From: an uncultured Bacilli bacterium
Lineage (GTDB): Bacteria; Bacillota_I; Bacilli_A; RF39; UBA660
Length of the DNA: 25,448 nucleotides
Direction of reading: 5' to 3'
Assembly: GCA_934162265.1 (NCBI GenBank)
Contig: CAKPHZ010000020.1
Span: 1-25,448 of the forward strand
In this document: positions 13,371 through 20,878 of the stretch, piece by piece
Layout of the letters: each line of letters begins with the position of its first letter
How positions within the stretch are numbered: position 1 is the stretch's first letter
Translations under genes and position numbers: made by a program
The notes under the pieces: generated by a model
The model's input: the letters and a program-made list of their open reading frames with translations, nothing else
Databases searched by the model: none
What the model was told of the DNA's origin: nothing

Positions 13371-13712
13371 ATGAGTGTTAAGATAGAAAGATTGGAACAT
13401 ACATTTGTTGAACAAATTAGTCAAATTTTAAAGTTGGAGATTAAAGATGAGAGAATTCATTTTGTTACAGTTACAGCATGTTCAATTACGAATGATTTAT
13501 CTTTTGCGAAGGTTTATGTTACTGTTCTTGATGATAATGAGAGGAATAGTATTTTGAAGCAATTGAATAAAGCTAGTAATTTTATTGAAAGAGAATTGTC
13601 TAAGAGGGTAGAGATTAGAAAGATGCCTAATATTACTTTTGTATATGATGAGTCGATAGAATACGCTAATAATATAGAAAAAATTATAGAGGGTATTGAA
13701 GAAAATGAATAG
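13371..13712 (+). CDS. rbfA: 30S ribosome-binding factor A
   Basis: RbfA binds immature 30S subunits and helps 16S rRNA 5'-end maturation and cold adaptation. The 113-residue protein has normal length. It shows the single KH-like fold pattern: N-terminal helix IERLEHTFVEQISQILKLEI, strands FVTVTACSITNDLSFAKVYV and the ending RVEIRKMPNITFVYDESIE, which is a family hallmark (RxxPxLxFxxDxSxE). The ATG at 13371 is the only plausible in-frame start; see the leader entry for its odd ribosome binding site. It overlaps nrnA by eight bases. nusA and infB, often upstream in Firmicutes, are replaced here by the IS remnant. Confidence 0.93.
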   Translation: MSVKIERLEHTFVEQISQILKLEIKDERIHFVTVTACSITNDLSFAKVYVTVLDDNERNSILKQLNKASNFIERELSKRVEIRKMPNITFVYDESIEYANNIEKIIEGIEENE

Positions 13713-14664
13713 TGAGATTGAATTAGATAATATTGTAGAAGTTATTAATAAAGCAAAAAAAATTGCTATATTTACGCATGTATCTCCAGATGGGGATGCA
13801 ATTGGGAGTAGTCTTGCTTTTTATTTAGGGCTTCTTCAATTAAAAAAAGAAGTATCTATTGTTACGGATGAGTTTTCTAGATGTTTTGGTTTTTTGCCTC
13901 ATTTGGAGGATATTCAAAGGGAAGTAGATGATTGTTATGATGTATCTATTGCTTTAGATTGTGCAACTAGGGGTAGACTTTTTGATCCTAAGGAGTCTTT
14001 TAGTAGAAGTAATGTAACGGTTGCTATTGATCATCATGCTAGTAATACTTATTTTGCTAAATTAAATTATGTAGAGGGTAATAGTCCTGCTACTTGTAAG
14101 ACTTTAGTTAAGATTTTTAAACGACTTGGTATTACTCTTACTAAAGAAATTGGTAGTTGTTTGATGGCTGGAATTATTACGGATTCGGGAGGTTTTCGTT
14201 ATAATACGGTTGATGATGAAACTTTTGAGTTTGCTGCTTCGATGTTAGACTTAGGTGTGGATATTAGTGATATTTACTATCGTACTTTTGATGTAAAAAC
14301 GAAAGCACAGTTTCAATTGTCTACTTTGGCTACTTCTAGGATAAAGTTTTATGCAAAAGATAGAATTGCTCTTACTTATGTTACTTTGGAGGATATGAAA
14401 AAAACAAAGGCAATGGCTGGAGATCATGAAGGAATTGTTAATGTAGGTAGAAATATTGAGGGAGTAGAGGTATCTGTTTTTTTGAGAGAAGTAGATAAAG
14501 AATTTTATCGTATTTCGATGAGAAGTAATGACTATGTAGATGTTTCTGAGGTTGCTTCTTTATTTGGCGGAGGTGGTCATTCTCGGGCTGCTGGCTGTGA
14601 TATTCATGAAAATTTGGATGTTGCCATTAAGAAATTAGTAAAGGAAACAACTAAAGTATTATGA
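13705..14664 (+). CDS. nrnA: Bifunctional oligoribonuclease/pAp phosphatase (DHH family, NrnA)
   Basis: NrnA degrades 2-5-mer nanoRNAs and dephosphorylates 3'-phosphoadenosine 5'-phosphate in the cytoplasm. The 319-residue protein has the DHH domain with HVSPDGDAIGSS (about 25-36), the DCATRGR Asp (about 85), DHHASN (109-114) and the DHHA1 domain ending in FGGGGHSRAAGC (about 282-293). Metal ligands all look intact. I chose the ATG at 13705 rather than the in-frame TTG at 13696; it overlaps the rbfA end in another frame, so coupling is likely. The rbfA-nrnA-truB order is common in Firmicutes, and truB starts in the ATGA at its stop. Confidence 0.92.
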   Translation: MNSEIELDNIVEVINKAKKIAIFTHVSPDGDAIGSSLAFYLGLLQLKKEVSIVTDEFSRCFGFLPHLEDIQREVDDCYDVSIALDCATRGRLFDPKESFSRSNVTVAIDHHASNTYFAKLNYVEGNSPATCKTLVKIFKRLGITLTKEIGSCLMAGIITDSGGFRYNTVDDETFEFAASMLDLGVDISDIYYRTFDVKTKAQFQLSTLATSRIKFYAKDRIALTYVTLEDMKKTKAMAGDHEGIVNVGRNIEGVEVSVFLREVDKEFYRISMRSNDYVDVSEVASLFGGGGHSRAAGCDIHENLDVAIKKLVKETTKVL

Positions 14665-15509
14665 ATGGTGTTTTGTTAGTTAATAAGGAGAAAGGTGTTA
14701 CTAGTCGGGATGTTGTGAATGAGGTTAGTCATATTTTAGGGACTAAGAAAATTGGTCATACTGGTACACTTGATCCAATGGCAACTGGGGTTCTTGTTCT
14801 TTGTATAGGTTCTTCTTTGAAGTTAGTTGAGTCTTTGATGGATCATGATAAGGAATACATTGCTACGATTTTGCTTGGGGTAGAAACAGATACTTTAGAT
14901 ATTACGGGGGAAGTTCAACGAAAAGTTATCCCTCAAAATATTACTAAAGAAAGAGTAGTAGAAGTTTTAAAAAAATTTCAGGGAAAGATAAAGCAAGAAG
15001 TTCCTAAGTATTCGGCTATTAAGGTAGGAGGAAAAAAACTTTATGAGTATGCTAGAGAGGGAATTGAGGTTTCTCTTCCTGTTCATGAAGTGGAGATTTC
15101 TCAGATAGAATTAATAGGAGATGTTGTGGATAATACTTTTCAGATTCATGTAGCTGTTAGTAAGGGGACTTATATTCGAAGTTTAGTTCGTGATATCGGC
15201 TATGCTTTAGGTACGGTTGCGGTAATGACTGATTTGATTCGTACTCGTGTGGGAAAATTTTTGCTTGAAGATACGTCTTTACTTTCAGATATTAAGGAAG
15301 GAAATTATGCTCTTTTAGATCCTAGAGAGGTTTTGGATTTGCCTATTATTATGGTAGATGATTTTCTTTTGAAAAAAATAAGAAATGGATGTGTTTTACC
15401 TTCATTTTTCTCTTATGATATGGTATTTATTGAGAATTCTGATCATGAGTTAGTAGCGATTTATCAGCAAAAGGGAGATGGATTGGTTAAGCCTTATCGC
15501 ATGTTTTAA
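14661..15509 (+). CDS. truB: tRNA pseudouridine-55 synthase
   Basis: TruB makes the universal pseudouridine 55 in the T-loop of tRNAs. The 282-residue protein has the N-terminal GVLLVNKEKGVTSRDVV, catalytic Asp38 in HTGTLDPMATGVL, the KEYIATILLG strand, KYSAIKVGGKKLYEYAR (about 113-129) and the SKGTYIRSLVRDIG motif (about 168-181). The C-terminal tail is shorter than PUA-containing enzymes from proteobacteria, as is normal for Firmicutes. It starts within the nrnA stop (ATGA) and ends the operon; a strong terminator follows within 20 bases. Confidence 0.95.
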   Translation: MNGVLLVNKEKGVTSRDVVNEVSHILGTKKIGHTGTLDPMATGVLVLCIGSSLKLVESLMDHDKEYIATILLGVETDTLDITGEVQRKVIPQNITKERVVEVLKKFQGKIKQEVPKYSAIKVGGKKLYEYAREGIEVSLPVHEVEISQIELIGDVVDNTFQIHVAVSKGTYIRSLVRDIGYALGTVAVMTDLIRTRVGKFLLEDTSLLSDIKEGNYALLDPREVLDLPIIMVDDFLLKKIRNGCVLPSFFSYDMVFIENSDHELVAIYQQKGDGLVKPYRMF

Positions 15510-15526
15510 TATTTTATTTTTGAAAT

Positions 15527-15563
15527 AAAAATACTGATTTAGTGGATGGATTAGTATTTTTTT
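15527..15563 (+). terminator. Intrinsic terminator after truB
   Basis: AAAAATACTGAT (15527-15538) pairs with ATTAGTATTTTT (15550-15561), twelve pairs with one G-U, loop of eleven bases, within a run of seven T (15557-15563). Confidence 0.75.
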
Positions 15564-15642
15564 CTTGTTGAGGAACGGGGAATTTCTTTTTTGTTTTCTT
15601 TTTTTATTCCTTTTTAAAGTAAGGTTAAAACTGTATATTCTA

Positions 15643-15671
15643 TTGACATGGGTTTTTCTTTTCGTTATAAT
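15643..15671 (+). promoter_or_regulatory. Perfect-consensus sigma-A promoter of ftsA-ftsZ
   Basis: TTGACA (15643-15648), exactly 17 bases, then TATAAT (15666-15671): all twelve consensus positions. Transcription should begin near 15678, leaving a leader of about 70 bases before the ftsA start I favour. It is the best promoter in the window and makes ftsAZ independent of the truB operon. Confidence 0.88.
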
Positions 15672-15746
15672 TAAAGGTGTATATGGTTAGGGTATACGTT
15701 ATCCTAGAGCTGTTTGTTTTAAGTGGTGGAAAAGAGTTGGTACTAT

Positions 15747-16997
15747 TTGAGAAAGATATATACAAGTATAGATATTGGGACAAATTCTATTAAATTTGTT
15801 GTTGGGGAATATTTTAATCATAAGGTGTATGTTTTGGCTTCTCATAGTGTTAATTCTAAAGGGATAAAGAAAGGTTTGATTGTTGAACCTGGATTAGTTA
15901 TTGAAGCAATTCAAGAAGGAATTAAGGAAATTAATGATATGCTTGGTATTGAGATTAAACGTGTTCTTGTTAATGTTCCTGATTATAATGTTTCTTTTAA
16001 AGAAGTTTCTGGGAGTATTGATATTCGTGATAGTGAAGTGATTACGGCTAGTGATGTTAATCGTGTGATTAAGGATTCTATTTATAATCAACTAGATGAT
16101 AATTATGAACTAGTTACGATGATACCAAGGGAATATAGGATTGATCATGAGCAAGTAATTCGTAAACCAATAGGTAAAAAAGGTCAAAAACTTGAAATAA
16201 AAGGTATAATGGTATCAACTCCTAAGAAAAATATTTATTCTGTTTTAAGTGTTTTAGAGGGAGCAGGCTTAGAGATTGTGGATATTACAATTACTGGTCT
16301 TACTAATTATTATGAAGTAAGAGATGTTGCTTTAGATAAAAAAAATGGCGCAATTATTAATTTGGGGCATGCTACTACTACAGTTAGTATTTTTGATGAA
16401 GGGACTATTGTTGCAAATGAGACTTTACAAATTGGTGGAGTTAATGTTGAACGAGATTTGGCTTATGTATTTGGTATTAGTGTTTTTGATGGTAGAACAT
16501 TGAAAGAAAAATTTGCTAGTTCTCATAAGAGATTTTGTCAAATTAATGAGATTTATGAGGTTAAAAATACTGTTGGTGAGTCAATTAAGTTAAATCAATT
16601 AGAAGTTTCTGAAGTTGTGATGAGTCGAATGATGGAAATTCTTAATCTTGCGAAAAAACAGATTCGTTTATTAGCAGATAAGGAGATTCAATATATTGTT
16701 TTGACTGGTGGTCTTACAGAAATTAAGGCTTTTAAGAATTTAGCCTATGAAATCTTTGGAAAAGATGTTATAATATATACTGTTACTACTTTAGGGTGTC
16801 GGGATAATAAATATGTAGATGCCTTAGGGATGATTAAGTATTTTATAGATAAAATGGAGTCTCGTGGTAAGAATGTTTCTATGTTAAACATAGAAGAGGA
16901 AACTGCGTTGGTTACTCCTAATAATAAATTGAAGAAAGATAATGATATTGTAAATAAATTGTTTGGTAATTTTATGACTAATAAGGAGGAAAAGTGA
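15747..16997 (+). CDS. ftsA: Cell division protein FtsA
   Basis: FtsA is the actin-like ATPase that tethers FtsZ to the membrane. Numbered from a TTG at 15747 (416 residues), phosphate-1 is DIGTNSIK (9-16), the 1C region follows, and phosphate-2 reads NLGHATTTVSIF (205-216), where most FtsA have DIGGGTTD; the Asp and two Gly are lost. The adenosine motif is YIVLTGGLTEI. The C-terminus ends in NKLFGNFM, a likely amphipathic membrane helix. TTG 15747 is preferred because GGAAAAGAG (15728-15736) lies ten bases upstream; the in-frame GTG at 15723 (eight residues longer) has no ribosome binding site. It overlaps ftsZ as TGATG. Confidence 0.9.
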   Translation: MRKIYTSIDIGTNSIKFVVGEYFNHKVYVLASHSVNSKGIKKGLIVEPGLVIEAIQEGIKEINDMLGIEIKRVLVNVPDYNVSFKEVSGSIDIRDSEVITASDVNRVIKDSIYNQLDDNYELVTMIPREYRIDHEQVIRKPIGKKGQKLEIKGIMVSTPKKNIYSVLSVLEGAGLEIVDITITGLTNYYEVRDVALDKKNGAIINLGHATTTVSIFDEGTIVANETLQIGGVNVERDLAYVFGISVFDGRTLKEKFASSHKRFCQINEIYEVKNTVGESIKLNQLEVSEVVMSRMMEILNLAKKQIRLLADKEIQYIVLTGGLTEIKAFKNLAYEIFGKDVIIYTVTTLGCRDNKYVDALGMIKYFIDKMESRGKNVSMLNIEEETALVTPNNKLKKDNDIVNKLFGNFMTNKEEK

Positions 16998-18073
16998 TGG
17001 ATAATATGTTAGGTTTAGAAATGGATCAATTGGCAAAGATAAAAGTAATTGGAATTGGTGGTGGTGGCTGTAACGCTATCAATCGAATGATTTCTGGCGG
17101 TTTAAATGGGGTAGATTTTATTGTTGCTAATACAGATGTTCAAGCTTTGAATCGTTCTCTTGCTACCACTAAGTTGCAAATTGGTAGTGAACTTACTGAT
17201 GGTTTAGGTGCTGGAGCTAATCCAGAGATTGGTAGAGAAGCTGCTTTAGAGAGTAAGGCTGCTATTGAAGATGCTTTAAAAGGTGCTGATATGGTTTTTG
17301 TCACTTGTGGTATGGGTGGAGGAACTGGTACTGGTGCTGCTCCTGTTGTTGCTGAGATTGCCCAAGATTTAGGCGCTTTGACTGTTGGCATTGTTACGAA
17401 ACCATTTAGTTTTGAAGGAAAGAAAAGAATGGATCAAGCTGTTAAAGGTTTAGATGAACTAAAAAAACATGTTGATACTATTATTGTTATTCCAAATGAT
17501 CGTTTGAGAGAACTTATTGATAAGACAACTCCTATGTTAGAAGCATTTAGAGAAGTTGATAATGTTCTTCATCGTGGGGTTCAATCTATTTCTGATTTGA
17601 TTGCTGTTGCTGGACTTGTTAATTTGGATTTTGCGGATGTTAAAACAGTAATGAAAGATCGTGGTAATGCATTAATTGGAATTGGTGTTGGTTCTGGTGA
17701 TGGTAGAGCGGTAGAAGCTGCTAAGCAAGCTGTTTCTAGTCCATTGTTGGAAACTTCGATTGATGGGGCAACAGATGCCATTATTAATGTAACAGGTGGT
17801 TCATCGCTTACTTTATTTGAAGTAGAGGAAGCTGCTGAGGTAATTCGAAGTGCTGCCAATACAGATATTAATACTATATTTGGTGCGGTAATTAATGAGA
17901 ATTTGAATGATGAGGTTATTGTTACAGTAATTGCTACTGGTTTTGAGGAACCTAGTGAACCTTTATATCATAGTTTTACTAATACAAGTCGTGAAGATTT
18001 GTATAAGGAAAATGTGAATGATGATAGTGATTTTGATGTTCCTCCATTTTTAAGAGATCATAATGATTATTAA
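16997..18073 (+). CDS. ftsZ: Cell division protein FtsZ
   Basis: FtsZ is the tubulin-like GTPase that forms the division ring. The 358-residue protein has IGIGGGGCNAINRM (18-31), NTDVQAL (45-51), the tubulin signature GGGTGTGAAP (107-116), VIPNDRLREL, and the T7 loop around NLDFADVKTVM that supplies the catalytic acid to the next subunit. The C-terminal linker is short and acidic and ends in the conserved partner-binding peptide DVPPFLRDH. I chose ATG 16997 (AAGGAGG at 16983-16989, seven bases) over GTG 16994. The start overlaps the ftsA stop. Confidence 0.98.
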   Translation: MDNMLGLEMDQLAKIKVIGIGGGGCNAINRMISGGLNGVDFIVANTDVQALNRSLATTKLQIGSELTDGLGAGANPEIGREAALESKAAIEDALKGADMVFVTCGMGGGTGTGAAPVVAEIAQDLGALTVGIVTKPFSFEGKKRMDQAVKGLDELKKHVDTIIVIPNDRLRELIDKTTPMLEAFREVDNVLHRGVQSISDLIAVAGLVNLDFADVKTVMKDRGNALIGIGVGSGDGRAVEAAKQAVSSPLLETSIDGATDAIINVTGGSSLTLFEVEEAAEVIRSAANTDINTIFGAVINENLNDEVIVTVIATGFEEPSEPLYHSFTNTSREDLYKENVNDDSDFDVPPFLRDHNDY

Positions 18074-18084
18074 TTTGTAAATAA

Positions 18085-18106
18085 AAAAGAGAGTTATTTC
18101 TCTTTT
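18085..18106 (+). terminator. Intrinsic terminator after ftsZ
   Basis: AAAAGAGA (18085-18092) and TCTCTTTT (18099-18106) form an eight-pair stem with a six-base loop twelve bases after the ftsZ stop. The U tract is part of the stem and then interrupted (GTCG), so termination may be partial. Confidence 0.5.
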
Positions 18107-18141
18107 GTCGAAAAAAAGGTGTATATATTGTGTAAAATATA

Positions 18142-18170
18142 TTGTCTTTTTTTTTATAATGTATTATATT
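18142..18170 (+). promoter_or_regulatory. Possible promoter for rpoZ
   Basis: TTGTCT (18142-18147) and TATATT (18165-18170) with a 17-base spacer. A perfect TATAAT at 18155-18160 lies in the same AT-rich stretch but lacks a well-spaced -35, so the exact site is uncertain. Confidence 0.35.
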
Positions 18171-18201
18171 AAATTTATAGATAGTAGAGGAGTGTGAGAA
18201 T

Positions 18202-18402
18202 ATGATTTATCCATCAATTGATAAGATATTGAATATTGTGGATTCAAAGTATGCTTTGGTATATGTGGTTGCTAATCGTAGTAAGGAAATGACTAAGACT
18301 AATCATTATCAAATGCCAGAGAAAAGTTATCATTCTGCTAAACCAATTGGAAGAGCATTAGAAGAAGTTTATGCGAATATGATTCATATTACAAGGAAAT
18401 AA
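18202..18402 (+). CDS. rpoZ: RNA polymerase omega subunit
   Basis: A 66-residue protein. PSIDKILNIVDSKYALVYVV (4-23) followed by NRSKEM matches the N-terminal omega helix that clamps the beta-prime subunit, and KPIGRALEEVYANMI (about 47-61) is the conserved second segment. Omega helps assembly and stability of the core enzyme. Length is normal for Firmicutes (60-70). GAGGAG at 18187-18192 precedes the ATG at 18202. The usual gmk-rpoZ-coaBC context is absent; here it stands between ftsZ and a prepilin-like gene that begins one base after its stop. Confidence 0.9.
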   Translation: MIYPSIDKILNIVDSKYALVYVVANRSKEMTKTNHYQMPEKSYHSAKPIGRALEEVYANMIHITRK

Positions 18403-18403
18403 A

Positions 18404-18778
18404 ATGAATAATAAGGGTTTTACTTTAATAGAAGTCCTTGCTGTTTTAGTACTTGTTTCTGTTGTAACGATTGTTGTTATCCGAAATATTTCTTCTTCGA
18501 TGAGTTTGGGAAGAAATGAAGCATATCGTTTAATGAAAAATAATGTTATTTCTGCTGGTTATCATTATATTGATGAGTGTACTCAAGAGACAATTCAGTG
18601 TGATTTTTCATTTGAAAAGAATAATACTTTTAAGGCAAGGGTCTTAGAAGAAAGTGGTTATTTTGGGAATTTGAAGAGTCCTATTGATGGAGCATATTTG
18701 GGAGATTGTTTATCTTTAAGTGCTAAAAAAGATAATGGGGTAACTGTTGTTGATATTATTGATCGATGTTATCGATAA
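18404..18778 (+). CDS. Prepilin-like protein with type IV N-methylation motif
   Basis: A 124-residue secreted or membrane-anchored protein. The leader MNNKG is followed by FTLIEVLAVLVLVSVVTIVV: Gly5 is the prepilin peptidase site, Phe6 the methylated residue and Glu10 the conserved Glu+5. The remaining ~90 residues form a small globular domain with four cysteines (in DECTQETIQC, GDCLS and DRCYR), which could make two disulfides. The body matches no pilin I recognise. AAGGA at the rpoZ end serves as its ribosome binding site. No pilus ATPase, platform protein or prepilin peptidase is in the window, so it is an orphan pseudopilin. Its last ten bases overlap the convergent small gene. Confidence 0.75.
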   Translation: MNNKGFTLIEVLAVLVLVSVVTIVVIRNISSSMSLGRNEAYRLMKNNVISAGYHYIDECTQETIQCDFSFEKNNTFKARVLEESGYFGNLKSPIDGAYLGDCLSLSAKKDNGVTVVDIIDRCYR

Positions 18779-18960
18779 TAAATTGGATATGGTCCTGGCA
18801 TTGGTGGGTATGGAGCATAGTAGGTAGGTCTTGGATAGAAGGCTGGTGCTAGTAGTCCTCCTGTGATTCCTCCTAATACGAATGGAACAGCAAATCCTCC
18901 GGCAAAGCGATTTCCATATTGCATTTGAGGATAATTTCTCATGTAATTTCTTGGATACAT
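18769..18960 (-). CDS. Small Pro/Tyr-rich protein of unknown function
   Basis: A 63-residue protein with three parts: an N-terminus MYPRNYMRNYPQMQYGNRF, a Gly-rich hydrophobic middle (about 20-45, GGFAVPFVLGGITGGLLAP) and a Pro/Tyr-rich tail (PRPTYYAPYPPMPGPYP). The start at 18960 is firm: AAAGGAGAG lies seven bases upstream on the - strand. A TTG-initiated extension to 18978 would swallow that site. It is the only - strand gene in a + strand region and is convergent with the prepilin-like gene. The composition resembles small spore-coat-type proteins, which fits a spore former, but no family is recognised. A membrane-inserted peptide is also possible. Confidence 0.6.
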   Translation of the reverse strand: MYPRNYMRNYPQMQYGNRFAGGFAVPFVLGGITGGLLAPAFYPRPTYYAPYPPMPGPYPIYYR

Positions 18961-19037
18961 TTTAATCTCTCCTTTCAAAGTATTATATAAAAAAATAGAA
19001 AAAAGTTTAATAAACTGTTTGATTTTAAATCTTTTTT

Positions 19038-19046
19038 TGATATAAT
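19038..19046 (+). promoter_or_regulatory. Extended -10 promoter for the lipoprotein operon
   Basis: TGATATAAT: TG at 19038-19039 and perfect TATAAT at 19041-19046; TTGATT at 19019-19024 gives a -35 with a 16-base spacer. It lies 22 bases before the ATG at 19069 and probably drives the genes to 21568. Confidence 0.65.
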
Positions 19047-19068
19047 AAGGGAAGAGTAGGTGTAGATT

Positions 19069-19707
19069 ATGTATAAGAAAATATTATTTATTTGTTTCAT
19101 TTTCTTACTTGCTGGTTGTACTAACATTAATGATAGTCAAGATTATGTTAGTTTGGTAAAAAATTGTTTTACTAGCAAAAATGTAGTTAATGATGTTTCT
19201 TTAGGGTATAAATATTATGTTCCTAAGGGAGTAGAGAAAATTCATGATTATGATTATAATCAAGTGTTTTTGAGTAATGATTCTTCTATTTATTTGTATG
19301 TAGATATCATTAGCTATTATTATAAAAAAGATTTGCAATATCAAAAGACAGGTAAAGAATTTTATTATGAAACATTTCAGAAGGGTAATAAAAAAGGGTA
19401 TATTAAAATAGAGCAGGAAGGGGATACTTATTATGTTAATATAGTGTATCATTATTCTAAGATTGAGTTTTATTCTGATTTTAATCATTTAAATAAATTG
19501 ATTACTTTATCTTCTGTTATGTTAAATAGTATTACTTATAATGATACTGTTATAGAGAAAGTTTTGGAGGGTAATTTAGGAGAATTTTCTGAATTTACTT
19601 ATGAAGTAAAAAAACCGGATGGGTCAAGCAGTAATTTTTCCCAATATTTGGAAGAATATGTTCAAAAAGAAGAGCAACGAAAGAAAGAGAAGTTACCAGA
19701 TGAATAA
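19069..19707 (+). CDS. Lipoprotein of unknown function
   Basis: 212 residues. The signal peptide MYKKILFICFIFLLAGC ends in a lipobox (LAGC, Cys17), so the protein should be lipidated by Lgt and anchored to the outer face of the membrane. The mature part is soluble, rich in Tyr and Lys, with predicted strands in the middle (SSIYLYVDIISYYYK; GYIKIEQEGDTYYVNIVYHY) and a charged C-terminal helix (EEYVQKEEQRKKEKL). I do not recognise a domain. GTAGGTG precedes the ATG at 19069. It is followed after 19 bases by the charged protein gene, suggesting co-transcription. Confidence 0.7.
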   Translation: MYKKILFICFIFLLAGCTNINDSQDYVSLVKNCFTSKNVVNDVSLGYKYYVPKGVEKIHDYDYNQVFLSNDSSIYLYVDIISYYYKKDLQYQKTGKEFYYETFQKGNKKGYIKIEQEGDTYYVNIVYHYSKIEFYSDFNHLNKLITLSSVMLNSITYNDTVIEKVLEGNLGEFSEFTYEVKKPDGSSSNFSQYLEEYVQKEEQRKKEKLPDE

Positions 19708-19726
19708 CAAAGAGAGGTGCTAATAG

Positions 19727-20878
19727 ATGGGATTAATGGACAAGTTTAAAAATTTGTTTACCGATGAAGAAATTATTGACGAAGAAGAAGAAAATGAGTC
19801 AATTGAAATTAAAGAGATAAAGAAAGAAGAAGAACATAAATTACCAACTTTTATGCGTGAAAAGATTGAAAGAGAACAACAAGAGAAAGAGCAAAAGATG
19901 ACCCAAAAATTAGAAGTTCCTCGTGAGGAAAAAATTGAAATAAAAGAGTTAAAGGTTGAAGAAAAGGTTCCTGAACCAGTTATTTCAAAGAAAATTGAAG
20001 AAAAATCTTCTTTTAAGTTTCCTATGGATTTGTCTGATAATGATTTTATTGAGACAAGAAGTAGGCAATCTATTCATGGTGGGGAAAGGACTCGTGTTCC
20101 TTTAAAACCTAAGGTAGAGGTTCAACCTAAAAAAGAGGTAACATCGGTAGCATCTCGAAAGGAAGCAAAAGTTTCAGAATTATATAAAGAAAAAAAAGAA
20201 GAGAAGAAAGAAGAAAGACATTTTAAGGCAACCCCTATTATTTCTCCTATTTATGGTGTATTAGATCAAAATTATACTTCTGGAGATATTGAAAAGAATA
20301 AGGGAGATAATTTAGAACATCATCGTCATTCTAAGAATGTAGATTTTGACTCCGTTAGAAAAAAAGCATATGGTAATATTACTAAAGAAATTAAAGAGAA
20401 TTTGATGTGTGAGAATTGTGAATATTTGAAGGAAGCAAAAGAATGTAAGAAGATAAAAGAAGAAGATTCTTCAAATTATGAAGTTCTTGATGAGGAAGAA
20501 TGTCGTTATCAAAGTGAACAAGAAAATACTTATTCAAATTATGATAATACAATTAAGAATTATGATAATATTACATTAGATGAAGCTACTGAGAATTATT
20601 ATGATTATGGTGTTGCTTATGATAAATCTAATTATGAACCTCAAGAAGAAGAGGTAAAGATTGTTAGTCATGATGAAGTTAGGGAACATCCAAAAAAAGA
20701 AATTCCGCCAGTTAAGAGTAGTATTAATTTGTTATCAACTTTAAAGAAGAGTATGGGTACTGAAGAGAATGCTCATTCTGTAGTTAAGGAAGAAAAGAAA
20801 GAAAAAAATCTTGAATTGACTGATGATTTGTTTAATTTGATTGATTCCATGTATGATGAAAGGAATGGTGGAAAATGA
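19727..20878 (+). CDS. Highly charged, largely disordered protein of unknown function
   Basis: 383 residues, dominated by Glu and Lys. A short N-terminal amphipathic helix MGLMDKFKNLF is followed by an acidic stretch, which resembles the membrane-targeting start of SepF-type division proteins, but no SepF domain follows. Residues about 17-165 are coiled-coil or disordered. A compact motif TPIISPIYGVLDQNY lies near 169-183, a Cys-containing segment (CENC and further Cys) at about 228-262, a Tyr/Asn-rich stretch near 265-300, and a hydrophobic C-terminal motif LTDDLFNLIDSMY. The short motifs probably bind partners. GAGAGG precedes ATG 19727, and the stop overlaps the next start (ATGA). Confidence 0.6.
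   Translation: MGLMDKFKNLFTDEEIIDEEEENESIEIKEIKKEEEHKLPTFMREKIEREQQEKEQKMTQKLEVPREEKIEIKELKVEEKVPEPVISKKIEEKSSFKFPMDLSDNDFIETRSRQSIHGGERTRVPLKPKVEVQPKKEVTSVASRKEAKVSELYKEKKEEKKEERHFKATPIISPIYGVLDQNYTSGDIEKNKGDNLEHHRHSKNVDFDSVRKKAYGNITKEIKENLMCENCEYLKEAKECKKIKEEDSSNYEVLDEEECRYQSEQENTYSNYDNTIKNYDNITLDEATENYYDYGVAYDKSNYEPQEEEVKIVSHDEVREHPKKEIPPVKSSINLLSTLKKSMGTEENAHSVVKEEKKEKNLELTDDLFNLIDSMYDERNGGK

Noticed and set aside
17140..17859. Two Ala/Pro/Ser-rich reading frames on the - strand.
   Set aside because: Mirror images of ftsZ codons (GCT/GGT-rich); no starts or ribosome binding sites.
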